Assembly (NCBI GenBank): GCA_005888745.1
Contig: VBBS01000029.1
Location: 1 to 52,066, forward strand
Reading direction: 5' to 3'
DNA: 52,066 bases
DNA from: Candidatus Bathyarchaeota archaeon
GTDB lineage: Archaea; Thermoproteota; Bathyarchaeia; 40CM-2-53-6
Part shown: positions 1 through 8,116 of the stretch, piece after piece
Numbering within the stretch: position 1 is the first letter of the stretch
Layout of the letters: each line of letters opens with the position of its first letter
Translations under genes and position numbers: made by a program
Notes under the pieces: generated by a model
Told to the model about the DNA's origin: nothing
Seen by the model: only the letters and a program-made list of their open reading frames with translations
The model's database searches: none

Positions 1-7
1 CTTCATA

Positions 8-340
8 ATGCCGATGTTTGCATTCGGGACCTCGAACATTACGGATATGATGGGTATGATGAGCGGAACCATGGCGGGATTTAGTGGCGTGATGGCTATG
101 ATGATGGGTTATTCATTCGCATTCACTTTTGTGGGACTGGCGTCTGGAGCATTCGTGATCTTGGGCTCTATCATGCTTTACAATCGTCCTTCAGAGAGCC
201 AGATTTGGAGCGCCCTGATCGTCGCTTTCTCTCTGCTAAGCATTCTTGGAGCTATGGGAGGGTTCATGGTCGGCCTTCTAATGGGAGTACTTGGCGGTGT
301 CTTTGGCTTGGTTTGGAAGCCAGCAACCCCTCACGGATGA
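8..340 (+). CDS. Met-rich small membrane protein, possibly 5'-truncated
   Basis: The product has 110 residues with an N-terminal part unusually rich in methionine (residues 1-35, including runs such as MMGMMSG and MAMMMGY). Three to four hydrophobic segments follow at about residues 20-60, 66-85 and 85-102. The frame stays open to the left edge of the window, so the true start may lie outside. No family is recognised. Methionine clusters in membrane proteins can bind copper, but nothing nearby supports that role here. Confidence 0.6.
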   Translation: MPMFAFGTSNITDMMGMMSGTMAGFSGVMAMMMGYSFAFTFVGLASGAFVILGSIMLYNRPSESQIWSALIVAFSLLSILGAMGGFMVGLLMGVLGGVFGLVWKPATPHG

Positions 341-436
341 TTGGTCTCCATGTACACGACTGACCCAAGGGGTTTCGCAGTTCGCATGTGAGTGCTGTCC
401 CGTTCATAGTTGGATCTTGTTTTCTTTGATTCATCC

Positions 437-525
437 TAGAATCTCATCGATGACATAGGCGTGAAACACTAGGCTCCGACCACACGGTCATTCTTCGATT
501 GCGAACTGACTACTAGGCCCCCAGA
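437..525 (-). pseudogene. Short remnant resembling the 3' part of a class III CoA-transferase gene
   Basis: On the minus strand this stretch shares the word TTCGCAATCGAA-AATGA and, about 38 bases later, GATGAGATTCTA with the C-terminal coding part of the intact CoA-transferase gene at 8117-9250. Spacing is almost the same. It encodes RNRRMTV where the intact gene encodes RNRKMIV, and then the frame breaks. I infer a decayed fragment of a second copy. The match is short, so a chance or shared-repeat origin is not excluded. Confidence 0.3.
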
Positions 526-627
526 TTCAAAACGTATCGAGTTAGAATAAACGAGAAGCAAGTCCACACCCGATGGGTCATGACAGTAACCTGACAGTGA
601 GTCCCTTTCTTCTGGGCCCTTCCCACA

Positions 628-1158
628 CTACCCAGCGACCAGCGAATATACTGGGTGTATCTCCGCCCAATTGTAATGCTCAGTGTCCAGAACATAGGGG
701 CCGCTAATCGTGATGTGCTGGCCAGCGCTCGGTACCGGGATCTGGTTCGAATAGTTCTGACACGCGGGTATCGCGTCTGTCTGAGTAGGCGGAGTCACAC
801 AGATTATCTCGACCACAAGATCACCATACTGATACTGATCGTTCGCACTATTCGTCAGATTTCCATAAGCCTGATCTAGTATCGTTCGCACGTGAACGTC
901 GCCATCAGCCTCGTGTATCACCCGGTCTACTGTTCCGGAAGCGGTGATGCAAGGCTTGACGATCTGAAGCCGGTAGGGATGATAGACATGACTGCTAATG
1001 GACGCGGGGTCGCTGCAGCTTGAAGATGAGGTTGAGCCGCCTCCAGGCGAAGTTGAACCTGTCCCCGGCGATTGTATGAAATGGTCATAGAGATAGAAAC
1101 TGGCCAAGGAACCGACTAGGACTACGGTCACCAATGCCACAGCCGGTCGTGCTCTCAT
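628..1158 (-). CDS. Secreted/anchored protein with Ser/Gly linker and OB-like C-terminal domain
   Basis: The product has 176 residues. Residues 8-25 form a signal anchor. A low-complexity Ser/Gly/Thr linker runs from about residue 31 to 48, and a compact domain fills about residues 50-176. The C-terminal motif YNWAEIHPVYSL, preceded by ISGPYVLD, resembles the end of small extracellular OB-fold-like domains, in which W-x-E-[IL]-H-P is typical. The same W-E-[IL]-H-P motif recurs in the two large secreted proteins at 10285-11949 and 32698-34386. Four cysteines suggest disulphides outside the cell. Function is unknown. Confidence 0.7.
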   Translation of the reverse strand: MRARPAVALVTVVLVGSLASFYLYDHFIQSPGTGSTSPGGGSTSSSSCSDPASISSHVYHPYRLQIVKPCITASGTVDRVIHEADGDVHVRTILDQAYGNLTNSANDQYQYGDLVVEIICVTPPTQTDAIPACQNYSNQIPVPSAGQHITISGPYVLDTEHYNWAEIHPVYSLVAG

Positions 1159-1272
1159 AAGTTGTCATAGAACGGCAGGCTAACTAAGAGTTTGTCCAGT
1201 CGCCGATGGAGGCCAGTGCTGAAAGTTCCATGTATCATACGCTTACTCTTTGGGTGACCGCAAATCATACTT

Positions 1273-1430
1273 GTGATAGGTAGTACTGAACCGGTTATGG
1301 TCGATTATGGAATTATCCTGGGGCTCTTGGGAGTCGCTTCCGGAGCAGCCTCTCTCATCTATTCCAGAAGCCAAGTAGTCGCCGCTCGACGGCAGGCCGA
1401 GCAGGCTACTCGCGCAACTCTGCTAGAGAG
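1273..1430 (+). pseudogene. 5' half of a membrane-protein gene interrupted by a TnpB element
   Basis: The frame opens with GTG at 1273 or, more likely, ATG at 1297 (MVDYGIILGLL). It encodes one transmembrane helix, about 20 residues, followed by a basic/coiled stretch (SRSQVVAARRQAEQATRATLLE). Beyond 1430 the frame runs into the end of the insertion element and stops there. If bases 1431-2706 are removed, the codon broken at 1429-1430 is completed by base 2707 and the frame continues to the stop at 2983. This gives one protein of about 136-144 residues. The product is an unknown single-pass membrane protein. Confidence 0.7.
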
Positions 1431-1444
1431 GGTTCTGTTAACTC
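1431..1444 (+). repeat. Terminal inverted repeat of TnpB element copy 1 (tnpB 3' side)
   Basis: The sequence is GGTTCTGTTAACTC. It contains the palindrome GTTAAC, and the tnpB stop codon (TAA, minus strand, 1438-1440) lies inside it. Confidence 0.75.
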
Positions 1445-2640
1445 TTCGTTGGTTGAGTTAGCTTCGGGGCATCGACTCCGGGGATTACCGTAGGCGTCGG
1501 GTTCCCCTTCATTGCTTCAACTGCTCCGCCTTGCGCCTCGATGATGGGAGGCCGGGAACGTGCGAACCTCACCCGTCCCCGCCGAGCCAGGTTAACAACC
1601 GCAACCATGTCCCGGTCCATTACTACCCGACAGTTGCTGCACCAGAGCTTGCGGGTCAGTCTCTTGTCCGATTGGAGTCTCTCCCCGCATCTCGGACAAG
1701 TCACACTGGAACCTCTGGTCTCACGCCTCGACAAACGGACAAGCGGTAGTCCGACCCATCGGGCCTTGTACTCTATCTGTCGTTGAGCCTCACCGAAACT
1801 CCACCCGTTCATCCTACCACGATACTTTCTACCCTGACCGTTACCCTTACGATAGAGGGATCGGATCCCCTCGATGTTTTCAAGAACTATTGCTGTTCTC
1901 CGCTGGACTGCCACCGCAACAATCGTCTTTGTCGCAGTGTGGAGTATGTGGCCGGTTCTAGAGGTTCTTCGTCGCCCGTGCTTTGACGCTATTTTCATCT
2001 TTATCCTATTATCGTCCCGTGTGAAAGAGGCGACGATACGTACCGTAGTGTTGGCTATTCTGACACACTTCGAGAGATCATAGCGGCTTGTCTGCTGGTC
2101 ATTTCCAACTGTGAGGTTTCGAAGGTTACGGTCCACACCGACAGTGGAGTTGCATTGTAATAGGGGAGTGTCGCGGGCGATGCAGAGGCTCAGTCTATTC
2201 TGGGTGAGGGTGAAAGAACGAACCTTGACTCCCGGTTGAGATGCGACCTCTAACACGTACTTGGTCAGGGGTATTCTGAAACGTCTATCTCTCGAGAGAG
2301 GCATCTCCAGAAGACCGTTCCCTATCTTGAACCCGTAGCAAGAGATGAGCATTGGTCTGACAGCGTAGGGAGTTTTAGTCGGGAAGCCTCTGCGAATAGA
2401 CTTCTTCCTGGCCGCTAGTATTCCTGCGGCTCTGCTTATGGCGCAGAGCTTGTAGTAGCTGGGAGAATCGTACTGGGCGAGCTGGTTGTAGGAAAGAAGT
2501 GAAAGTTTTCTCAGCGACGAAGCATCGTTAGCTATACCTATCCGCAGGGACTCGTTAACCATCCTCCTGAACACGTCCAGCAATCGGAGAACATCGCTTG
2601 ATGGAACATAGTATTGCCAGACAGACTTAAAGGCCAACAA
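1438..2640 (-). CDS. tnpB: TnpB RNA-guided nuclease-like protein, copy 1
   Basis: The 400-residue protein has the full TnpB architecture. An N-terminal helical/WED-like part is followed by a split RuvC domain: RuvC-I Asp in VGVDRNLRNL, RuvC-II Glu in AIVLENIEG, RuvC-III Asp in MDRDMVAVVNL. A zinc ribbon CPRC...CSNC lies between RuvC-II and RuvC-III. All catalytic and zinc ligands appear intact. TnpB proteins cut DNA using a guide RNA made from the right end of their element, here extending into the flank left of 1431. The gene fills almost the entire element. A second, very similar full-length copy lies at 21295-22536, with a remnant at 15545-15877. Confidence 0.93.
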   Translation of the reverse strand: MLAFKSVWQYYVPSSDVLRLLDVFRRMVNESLRIGIANDASSLRKLSLLSYNQLAQYDSPSYYKLCAISRAAGILAARKKSIRRGFPTKTPYAVRPMLISCYGFKIGNGLLEMPLSRDRRFRIPLTKYVLEVASQPGVKVRSFTLTQNRLSLCIARDTPLLQCNSTVGVDRNLRNLTVGNDQQTSRYDLSKCVRIANTTVRIVASFTRDDNRIKMKIASKHGRRRTSRTGHILHTATKTIVAVAVQRRTAIVLENIEGIRSLYRKGNGQGRKYRGRMNGWSFGEAQRQIEYKARWVGLPLVRLSRRETRGSSVTCPRCGERLQSDKRLTRKLWCSNCRVVMDRDMVAVVNLARRGRVRFARSRPPIIEAQGGAVEAMKGNPTPTVIPGVDAPKLTQPTKS

Positions 2641-2692
2641 CGTCGAAGAAGAGAATCCTATCGTTTAATATGTCAGAGAGGGACCCGACGAT

Positions 2693-2706
2693 AAGTTAAC
2701 AGAGCC
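2693..2706 (-). repeat. Terminal inverted repeat of TnpB element copy 1 (tnpB 5' side)
   Basis: On the minus strand it reads GGCTCTGTTAACTT, the inverted partner of 1431-1444. The host-gene frame resumes at 2707. Confidence 0.75.
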
Positions 2707-2983
2707 TTTCATCCTACACCGTTCCCGCATAGTTACAGATGAGCACTGGCGTGTTTGGACCGGAAGCCAGATGGGAGTATATGCGGGTTTACCGCGGTTT
2801 CAATTAGTCTTCAAGCTCGCAAAACGGGAGGGATTTCTTGATCCTGAATTTGTCAGGTTCTTCGAACCTCTCCTCGAAGGTAAGTCCATCCGAGACCCGA
2901 TGGTCCCTACTGGAAATACTAACTCAATGAGGCTAGCTCGCCTTCGGAGACCCAGATCGAAATCGGAAGAAGAGACCGACTAG
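2707..2983 (+). pseudogene. 3' half of the TnpB-interrupted membrane-protein gene
   Basis: From 2707 the frame continues that of 1273-1430. It encodes a soluble tail with HWRVWTGSQ and KLAKREGFLDPEFVRFF and ends in a basic/acidic tail at 2983. An internal ATG at 2771 could give a 70-residue orphan product. Between 2739 and 2804 another frame (FGPEARWEYMRVYRGFN) also looks protein-like, so a small further indel may exist here. The 3' end overlaps the convergent gene at 2980-3276 by 4 bases. Confidence 0.65.
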
Positions 2984-3276
2984 TACGAGGTCTTGGTCTT
3001 AACACCTTTTTTCTTGGTTTTCCGTCTTCTCTTCTTACCCGATCTCTTTTCCCAGTCGTCATAGTATATGCCGGATCCGACCACGAGGAACAGAAGTCCG
3101 AAGGCGAAGAAAAAAGCTAGCACCGGCTCGTAGAAACCGAACTGGTTGAGGATGAAGAACGGCGTGCCGAAAGAAGCCATGAGGTAGATTCCCAGAGCAA
3201 GCAGTTTCGCTCCCTGACTCCTGCCAAGGATGGTCAGGGCCCTTTCCCATGGTTCCTGCTTGCCTCGACTCAACAA
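2980..3276 (-). CDS. Small two-helix membrane protein with basic tail
   Basis: The 98-residue product has two hydrophobic helices at about residues 23-42 and 48-70. A strongly basic C-terminal tail (KRSGKKRRRKTKKKGVK) is probably cytoplasmic. No domain family is recognised. It is transcribed convergently with the interrupted gene on its left. Length and composition support a real gene. Confidence 0.65.
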   Translation of the reverse strand: MLSRGKQEPWERALTILGRSQGAKLLALGIYLMASFGTPFFILNQFGFYEPVLAFFFAFGLLFLVVGSGIYYDDWEKRSGKKRRRKTKKKGVKTKTSY

Positions 3277-3530
3277 GCCAACCCGCAGATATAGGGGGCT
3301 GTCCAGCCTCGACCATGAGCGCTGTGTGCCAGAACTTCGATTGACTCGGTGACCTGTTTCTTAATTATCTACAACGGGTTGGTCCAAGGCAACCACAATT
3401 ACGATCGCGAGTCGTACCAGTTCTGCCTCTTCAGGCTTTGAACCAGGGCAGAGCTCGGGCTAAACCAGTCACCTCAATATCTTGAGGAAATCTCTTTTTA
3501 GAACCGAATTGAAACATCTAAACTAGGGTT

Positions 3531-4607
3531 GTGCTTTTGGCTTCCCAAATCTTGGGAGGTAAGCTCGAAGCTCTATCGAAACAATTCAGATATTTCTCAG
3601 AAAAAGTCTATCCTGGATCATCCCCACTCTACCAACAGCTTGCCGCAAAAATCGCCGAGGATCATGAGATTCTGACTCTCGCTTCCCAGGCGAGAAAGGG
3701 AGAATTGGTTCCAAACCTGTTCTTTGGGGCCATTCATTTTCTACTACTTCAAGGAGCGAAGCACCCTCTCTCCGCATTCTTTCCAAGCGTATCTCATTCT
3801 ACAAGCACAGATGGTGATCCCTACCCATATTTTCGTTCGTTCTCTCTGGAAAACGAAAAGCGCATTCGACCTCTGATATCCTCAAGAAGGGTCCAAACTA
3901 ATGAGGTACAGCGTTGCGCATGTCTGTTGCCTGCCTTCGGACAAGTAGCTCGGGAATCGCCAAAACGACCACTGTCCATCCTGGACATCGGTGCCAGCGC
4001 TGGTCTGAATCTCTTGTGGGACCGATACGGATATGATTACGGCATGGGACGGAAATATGCGGACCCTGACTCTCCCGTACAAATCTCATGCACCCTTCGA
4101 GGAGAGCTAAGACCACCAATTCCGGAAGTCCTACCTCCTGTTGAATCTCGCGTAGGGATAGATCTCAATCCAATCAACGTTCGCAATCCAGAAGAAATGC
4201 TGTGGTTGCGCAGCCTTGTCTGGCCCGAGAATACGAGAAGGGCAGAACTGCTTCAACAGGCGATTGGATTAGCCAAGCAGGAGCCTCCTCGGGTAGTCGC
4301 GGGAGACGTCCTTGACGTTTTACCAGATGTGCTATCAGGGTTGCCGGGAGATACAACAATTTGCCTCTTCCACAGCCACACCGTATACCAGTTCCCTCAA
4401 GAACTACGAGACCGGCTTTCGTCGTTGATCGTCGAGTATTCAAGAAATAGAAATCTCTTCGAGGTTTCATTCGAATGGTGGCGCGGGAAAGATCAGCCCT
4501 TGCTTGAGCTGAGCCGAGTCCATGATGGCCATAGAGAGGAAGAGGTCCTAGCCTATTGTAATCCTCACGGAGAATGGTTGCAATGGACCCGAAGAGATCA
4601 TCCCTGA
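3531..4607 (+). CDS. DUF2332 family protein
   Basis: The 358-residue protein begins at GTG 3531. It matches the layout I know for DUF2332: an N-terminal helical part (FRYFSEKVYPGSSPLYQQL), a middle segment with a SAM-methyltransferase-like glycine loop (LDIGASAGLNLLWDRYGYDY, about residues 152-171), then GIDLNPINV and a C-terminal part with HSHTVYQFP. The loop suggests nucleotide or SAM binding, but the family has no established reaction. It stands alone between a convergent membrane-protein gene and the VOC gene. Confidence 0.85.
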   Translation: MLLASQILGGKLEALSKQFRYFSEKVYPGSSPLYQQLAAKIAEDHEILTLASQARKGELVPNLFFGAIHFLLLQGAKHPLSAFFPSVSHSTSTDGDPYPYFRSFSLENEKRIRPLISSRRVQTNEVQRCACLLPAFGQVARESPKRPLSILDIGASAGLNLLWDRYGYDYGMGRKYADPDSPVQISCTLRGELRPPIPEVLPPVESRVGIDLNPINVRNPEEMLWLRSLVWPENTRRAELLQQAIGLAKQEPPRVVAGDVLDVLPDVLSGLPGDTTICLFHSHTVYQFPQELRDRLSSLIVEYSRNRNLFEVSFEWWRGKDQPLLELSRVHDGHREEEVLAYCNPHGEWLQWTRRDHP

Positions 4608-4745
4608 ACCGTGGCGGCGCTGGGCGAGCCGACCCCTAAGCGGGCGTGAGGGAATCGCTTCGCACTTTCGATTATAAGATCCTGGAAGCAGAGTGTTAGT
4701 CAGCCTCAGTAATTCTTAACTTGAAGAGATGCGTGTGGAGAGCAT

Positions 4746-5207
4746 ATGCAAACTGTCACTAGCAATACAAAGCCGATTCCTCAACGATACGGTACTGTCA
4801 CACCGTACCTAATTGTGGACGGAGTGCCCAAACTTATCGAGTTTTTGAAACACACGTTCGACGCGGAAGAAAGAGAACGTATCAACGACAGGGAAGATCA
4901 CGTTGGTCATGCCGAAGTCAGAATAGGTAGCTCGATTATCATGATGGCTGACTCAACCGCCCAGTACAATCCGATACCAAGTCAGTTGTACGTCTACGTT
5001 GACAACGTCGACCACGCCTACAAGAGAGGACTAGAAGCAGGTGGAATCTCCGAACAGGAGCCGGCAACCCAGTTTTATGGAGATCGAACCGCAGCAGTGA
5101 AAGACCCAACTGGTAACGTCTGGTGGATTGCCACGCACATCGAAGATGTGTCTCCGGAAGAAATGGAGAGACGCATGAAGGCACGCGCCTCACAGGCGAC
5201 ACGCTAA
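4746..5207 (+). CDS. VOC superfamily (glyoxalase/PhnB-like) protein
   Basis: The 153-residue protein has the paired beta-alpha-beta-beta-beta modules of the vicinal-oxygen-chelate fold. It opens with VTPYLIVDGVPKLIEFLKHTF, has GHAEVRIGSSIIMMAD in the middle, and ends in DRTAAVKDPTGNVWWIATH. This layout is typical of PhnB-like VOC proteins of 140-160 residues. Metal-ligand positions include the His of VGHAEVRIG and acidic residues in the second module. The substrate cannot be told. It starts at ATG 4746. Confidence 0.9.
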   Translation: MQTVTSNTKPIPQRYGTVTPYLIVDGVPKLIEFLKHTFDAEERERINDREDHVGHAEVRIGSSIIMMADSTAQYNPIPSQLYVYVDNVDHAYKRGLEAGGISEQEPATQFYGDRTAAVKDPTGNVWWIATHIEDVSPEEMERRMKARASQATR

Positions 5208-5229
5208 CCCCGAGCACCTAGCAGCGAGG

Positions 5230-6180
5230 TTAACATCCCTCAACCTTTTTCGATCGTCTTCGAAGCACAGTCATTATTCCACCGGCGGCTATGACCGCGC
5301 CGCCTCCTCCAATCGCAAGCCAAAATACGGATTGTGAAAAGATAGAGGGATTCGCGAGTGTCGGCGATTGAGGCTGGGGACCGGGGGCGGAGCTAATGGT
5401 TAGCGTCTGGATGGAAGAGCCGCAGGGAGTGCTGGTAGAACGGTTGTTCTGGTCTCCGGTGTACGACGCCTCCCACTGGTATCTTCCCGGGTCTTGAGTT
5501 ATGAAGGGCTCTGACTGATAATTGCCGTTCTTATTCACAGATAGTGTTGAGGTGAACAGGGGAGTACCGGTGCAGGAGCGGTCGAGAGAGAAGACGGAGA
5601 ACGTAATGGTCCCAGTTGGATCAAATCCTCCTAGTAGAGTTGCGATATCAAAGACAGACACTGCCGAGATTCCAATGGTAATCGCTCTAGGATAGACCGA
5701 CGCGGCGAGTTGTAGCTTGGCCTTATCGACATATACCGGAACGGTCGCCGTTGACATGTTAAGTCCATTAGTGACCGTGAAATTGAGTTCGTAGCCTCTT
5801 GGAACACGGCCGCTGCCCGGTGCCCAGTTCAGCGTGCCTGTAACGGGAAAGGTGCTGGTGACTGACGAGAATGTCGCGCCTAGTGACGCGCAATTAGCAC
5901 AATCCAGGACGAGCGTTTGAGATAGAGGATCACTATCTATAGCGGTTATGTTGAACTTGAGGGTTGAGGAGGCTGTCACAGTTTGGTTGCCCGGTATGAT
6001 CAAGATGGGTGGGTTCTTATGAGGCGGGCTATTCGCGGGATAGACCATTATCCGAATTGTTGCAGACGAACTCTTCTGGCCCTCGACAGTCCTAGGCTGG
6101 GAGTCCAGCTGAAGATGCCGGTAACCCTGCCTGTACTGCTGGTTGATGGGAATACAGCGCCTGCTGGGCAGATAGCGCAT
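5230..6180 (-). CDS. C-terminal part of a secreted GH5 protein: Ig/cadherin-like repeats and membrane anchor
   Basis: The frame encodes beta-rich repeats of cadherin/Ig type: NQTVTASSTLKFNITAIDSD near the start, then ELNFTVTNGLNMSTATVPV. A bacterial-Ig-like domain follows, with GTITFSVF and YQWEASYTGDQNN. A C-terminal transmembrane helix (VFWLAIGGGGAVIAAGGI) ends in the basic stop-transfer RRRSKK. Its first 40 or so codons overlap the preceding GH5 frame and do not look like a natural start. It is almost certainly the continuation of 6048-7544 after a frameshift near 6085-6105. The combined protein would be a cell-surface glycosidase of about 750 residues. Confidence 0.8.
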   Translation of the reverse strand: MRYLPSRRCIPINQQYRQGYRHLQLDSQPRTVEGQKSSSATIRIMVYPANSPPHKNPPILIIPGNQTVTASSTLKFNITAIDSDPLSQTLVLDCANCASLGATFSSVTSTFPVTGTLNWAPGSGRVPRGYELNFTVTNGLNMSTATVPVYVDKAKLQLAASVYPRAITIGISAVSVFDIATLLGGFDPTGTITFSVFSLDRSCTGTPLFTSTLSVNKNGNYQSEPFITQDPGRYQWEASYTGDQNNRSTSTPCGSSIQTLTISSAPGPQPQSPTLANPSIFSQSVFWLAIGGGGAVIAAGGIMTVLRRRSKKVEGC

Positions 6181-7544
6181 GATAATGTCAAGGTCTCTGG
6201 AGGCGTATCAGGATCGGAGGCGTTGACCTGGAATGATAGGATCGATCCTTCAATTGCGATGTTACCGGTAGGCGCGGTGAGACTTGGAGGATTATCATCG
6301 GCGACGGGCGGGTTTACAGGCTGGAACTTGAGGGAGCTTCCCCAGGTATCCAGGGCCCCGCAGCATGTTCCTTCGCCGGCCTCCCACCATAGCCATCCCA
6401 TGTTCTGGGAGTCCATCAGACTGGTAAGATACTGGATGAAATGTAGCGTGGTCTTCGAGTAGCTAGCATCATTCGTTCCAACTGCATCAGGGGGTATTTC
6501 GCAACCGCTCTTGCAGGTGTTGTAGATGGTTCCGCCTTCCGTGTCAAGTATATGCATGTGATAGGTGGCACTAGCAATTTGCATCGCCTGGTCGTAGATG
6601 TTCGCTACGCATTCGGCCGTAGTGTTGTTCCATGTACGGGTACTGCTTGGACTGCATATTCCGTAGCCTCCGCCCTGCCAGACATTGTAGAAGAGATATG
6701 GATGAACGGATAGGAGAGTCTGGTTTAGAGGGTCGGTGGTTTTCGGGTAGCAAGACGCCAGCGACGTGGGATCAAAAGAACAGTTTCCGCTGCTTAACGT
6801 GTTCTCGATCGCGATCCAGTGATTATCATGTAGACTTCTTGCCTGGGTGATCCATGCCTGGTATGCTGAGGATAGGAGGGAAACTGAGCCCACAGGCTCG
6901 TTTATCGGCTCCCAGATTATTCTGTCATAATTCCAGTTGGTCGAGAGGACCCCATTCCAGAAAGACAACCATGACGTTTGACAAGCGCTGTCAACTAGGT
7001 CCGAGTAGCCGTGGTAGTCTAGGACCACCCACGTGTTGTACTGCTGGGCCAATTGGACTGTTTCGTTGAACCAATCCATATTCCAGGGGCCTAGCTCTCC
7101 AGACGAGCATTTCGTGATCCCGGCGCCGAATCCTACCCTTACTCCGTTGTATCCTGACTGGTTGAGCATTAGCAAGGTGAGCTGCATCTGCCCGTTCGAA
7201 GCATCCTCTAGAGTGACGCCTCCCCATCCCTGGATCACCGGAACTTTGCCCTCAGCATTGCTAGAGATCGTCGCTATTGTCGAGGTTGGGGAAAGAGCCG
7301 AAAGGTCGTGCCTAGTAAGATCTGAATGTATACCATGGTTGACTGATGCAAATGGTAGTGGAAAATAAGGAAAGACGATCCCGCTAACTGCTAGGAAACA
7401 TAGCACGAACGCCCAATTCCTAGCGCTCAATAGAAGCAAGTCTAGTCCAGTCTCTAAGGGGCAGGGATCAACGAGTACCCATGACTTCCAGGCGTGCTTT
7501 TCGATATAACCAGCACGTCCAAGGAAGAGCACAATCCACCACAC
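6048..7544 (-). CDS. Secreted glycoside hydrolase family 5 (cellulase-like), frameshifted at 3' end
   Basis: The 498-residue frame has a hydrophobic export segment at about residues 43-62, then a GH5-type (beta/alpha)8 domain from about residue 95 to 400. The general acid/base is Glu216 in WEPINEP and the nucleophile is Glu336 in ILDTEGG. VVLDYHG and SVHPYLF are further conserved strands. The domain ends at WLWWEAGEG and is followed by the beginning of an Ig/cadherin-like repeat. That repeat breaks off after SWTPSLGL and continues in the frame of 5230-6180. Likely substrates are beta-glucans or mannans; specificity cannot be assigned. The true start may lie downstream of 7544, nearer the hydrophobic segment. 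Confidence 0.85.
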   Translation of the reverse strand: MWWIVLFLGRAGYIEKHAWKSWVLVDPCPLETGLDLLLLSARNWAFVLCFLAVSGIVFPYFPLPFASVNHGIHSDLTRHDLSALSPTSTIATISSNAEGKVPVIQGWGGVTLEDASNGQMQLTLLMLNQSGYNGVRVGFGAGITKCSSGELGPWNMDWFNETVQLAQQYNTWVVLDYHGYSDLVDSACQTSWLSFWNGVLSTNWNYDRIIWEPINEPVGSVSLLSSAYQAWITQARSLHDNHWIAIENTLSSGNCSFDPTSLASCYPKTTDPLNQTLLSVHPYLFYNVWQGGGYGICSPSSTRTWNNTTAECVANIYDQAMQIASATYHMHILDTEGGTIYNTCKSGCEIPPDAVGTNDASYSKTTLHFIQYLTSLMDSQNMGWLWWEAGEGTCCGALDTWGSSLKFQPVNPPVADDNPPSLTAPTGNIAIEGSILSFQVNASDPDTPPETLTLSCAICPAGAVFPSTSSTGRVTGIFSWTPSLGLSRARRVRLQQFG

Positions 7545-7695
7545 TAAATTGCAATCTCGTCCCTACTCGGCTCCGTCTACTTGTCCGCTGGCATTCGAAA
7601 CTGCTAGGTTCAGCCTTCCTCGACGATAGCGGGCGCGATTTCCGAGACTAGAAGGTTTTAGGCAGTGCTATGCACCACGTGTACGGGTATCTCCC

Positions 7696-7845
7696 GTGGC
7701 CATTATCTCTGTTCGCCTTTCCGAGGATGAGGACGTCAGCGATCTGGTGGAGTCTTTGATGAAGCTCAGCTCGAAGCAGCGGGAACCCGTTAGATTGCGC
7801 TTCAAGAAGTCGGTGACCGAGACTGTGGCCGAGGCGAGAGCCTGA
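7696..7845 (+). CDS. Putative antitoxin-like small protein upstream of a PIN-domain remnant
   Basis: A GTG-started frame of 49 codons reads AIISVRLSEDEDVSDLVESL and ends with a basic helix-like segment (RLRFKKSVTETVAEARA). Codon use and amino-acid pattern look protein-like, whereas the minus-strand frames here look like shadows. The stop at 7843-7845 overlaps the start of a PIN-domain frame. Such overlap is the normal arrangement of an antitoxin followed by its VapC toxin. The antitoxin class is not recognised; the role is inferred from position. Confidence 0.45.
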   Translation: MAIISVRLSEDEDVSDLVESLMKLSSKQREPVRLRFKKSVTETVAEARA

Positions 7846-8097
7846 CCGATTATGTGGACACGAACGTAGTCCTGGCCCGCTTCGCTCCCAGAGATCCCGT
7901 TCACGTGGCCGCAAGAAAATTCTTCTCCTCCCTCGGAGAGAATAATCTTTCCAGTCTCGATTGTCGAGATGAATCGCTCTAGCAGGTCTCGGGCTTATGA
8001 TGCTTCCCCCGCGAGGTGGGAGTCTCACGATCCAAGCCGAACGTGGATATTGCGGCTCCAGCGATCGTCTGGGGGGCTAAGTGTCATTTTGACCTGA
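7842..8097 (+). pseudogene. Decayed VapC-like PIN-domain toxin
   Basis: The first frame (7842-7982) reads TDYVDTNVVLARFAPRDP and then VHVAARKFFSSLGENN. This is the start of a PIN ribonuclease domain with its first catalytic Asp in DTNV. It then hits a stop. In a shifted frame beginning near 7945, VSIVEMNR supplies what looks like the second catalytic acidic residue, before further frame loss. The start is CTG 7842 or GTG 7854. Frameshifts and the missing second half mark it as a pseudogene of a toxin-antitoxin pair. Confidence 0.5.
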
Positions 8098-8116
8098 CAA
8101 TCTCCTCCGAGAATCA

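Larger units (their letters stand above)
1431..2706 (-). mobile_element. TnpB-only insertion element, copy 1 (1276 bp)
   Basis: The element carries only tnpB; no tnpA transposase of the Y1 or serine type is present. Its ends are GGTTCTGTTAACTC on the left and the inverted GGCTCTGTTAACTT on the right, 12 of 14 identical. The borders are fixed by the interrupted host gene, which is restored in frame by removing exactly this interval, with no target duplication. Absence of a duplication fits IS200/IS605-like elements. Mobilisation in trans is inferred. Confidence 0.8.

Noticed and set aside
5983-6462. Plus-strand frame of 159 residues inside the GH5 locus
   Set aside because: It is antisense to the frameshift zone of a clear GH5/Ig protein and has no recognisable features.
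7648-8028. Minus-strand frames of 126 and 78 residues
   Set aside because: Composition is Arg/Ser/Gly-rich and shadow-like, whereas the plus strand encodes PIN-domain sequence.
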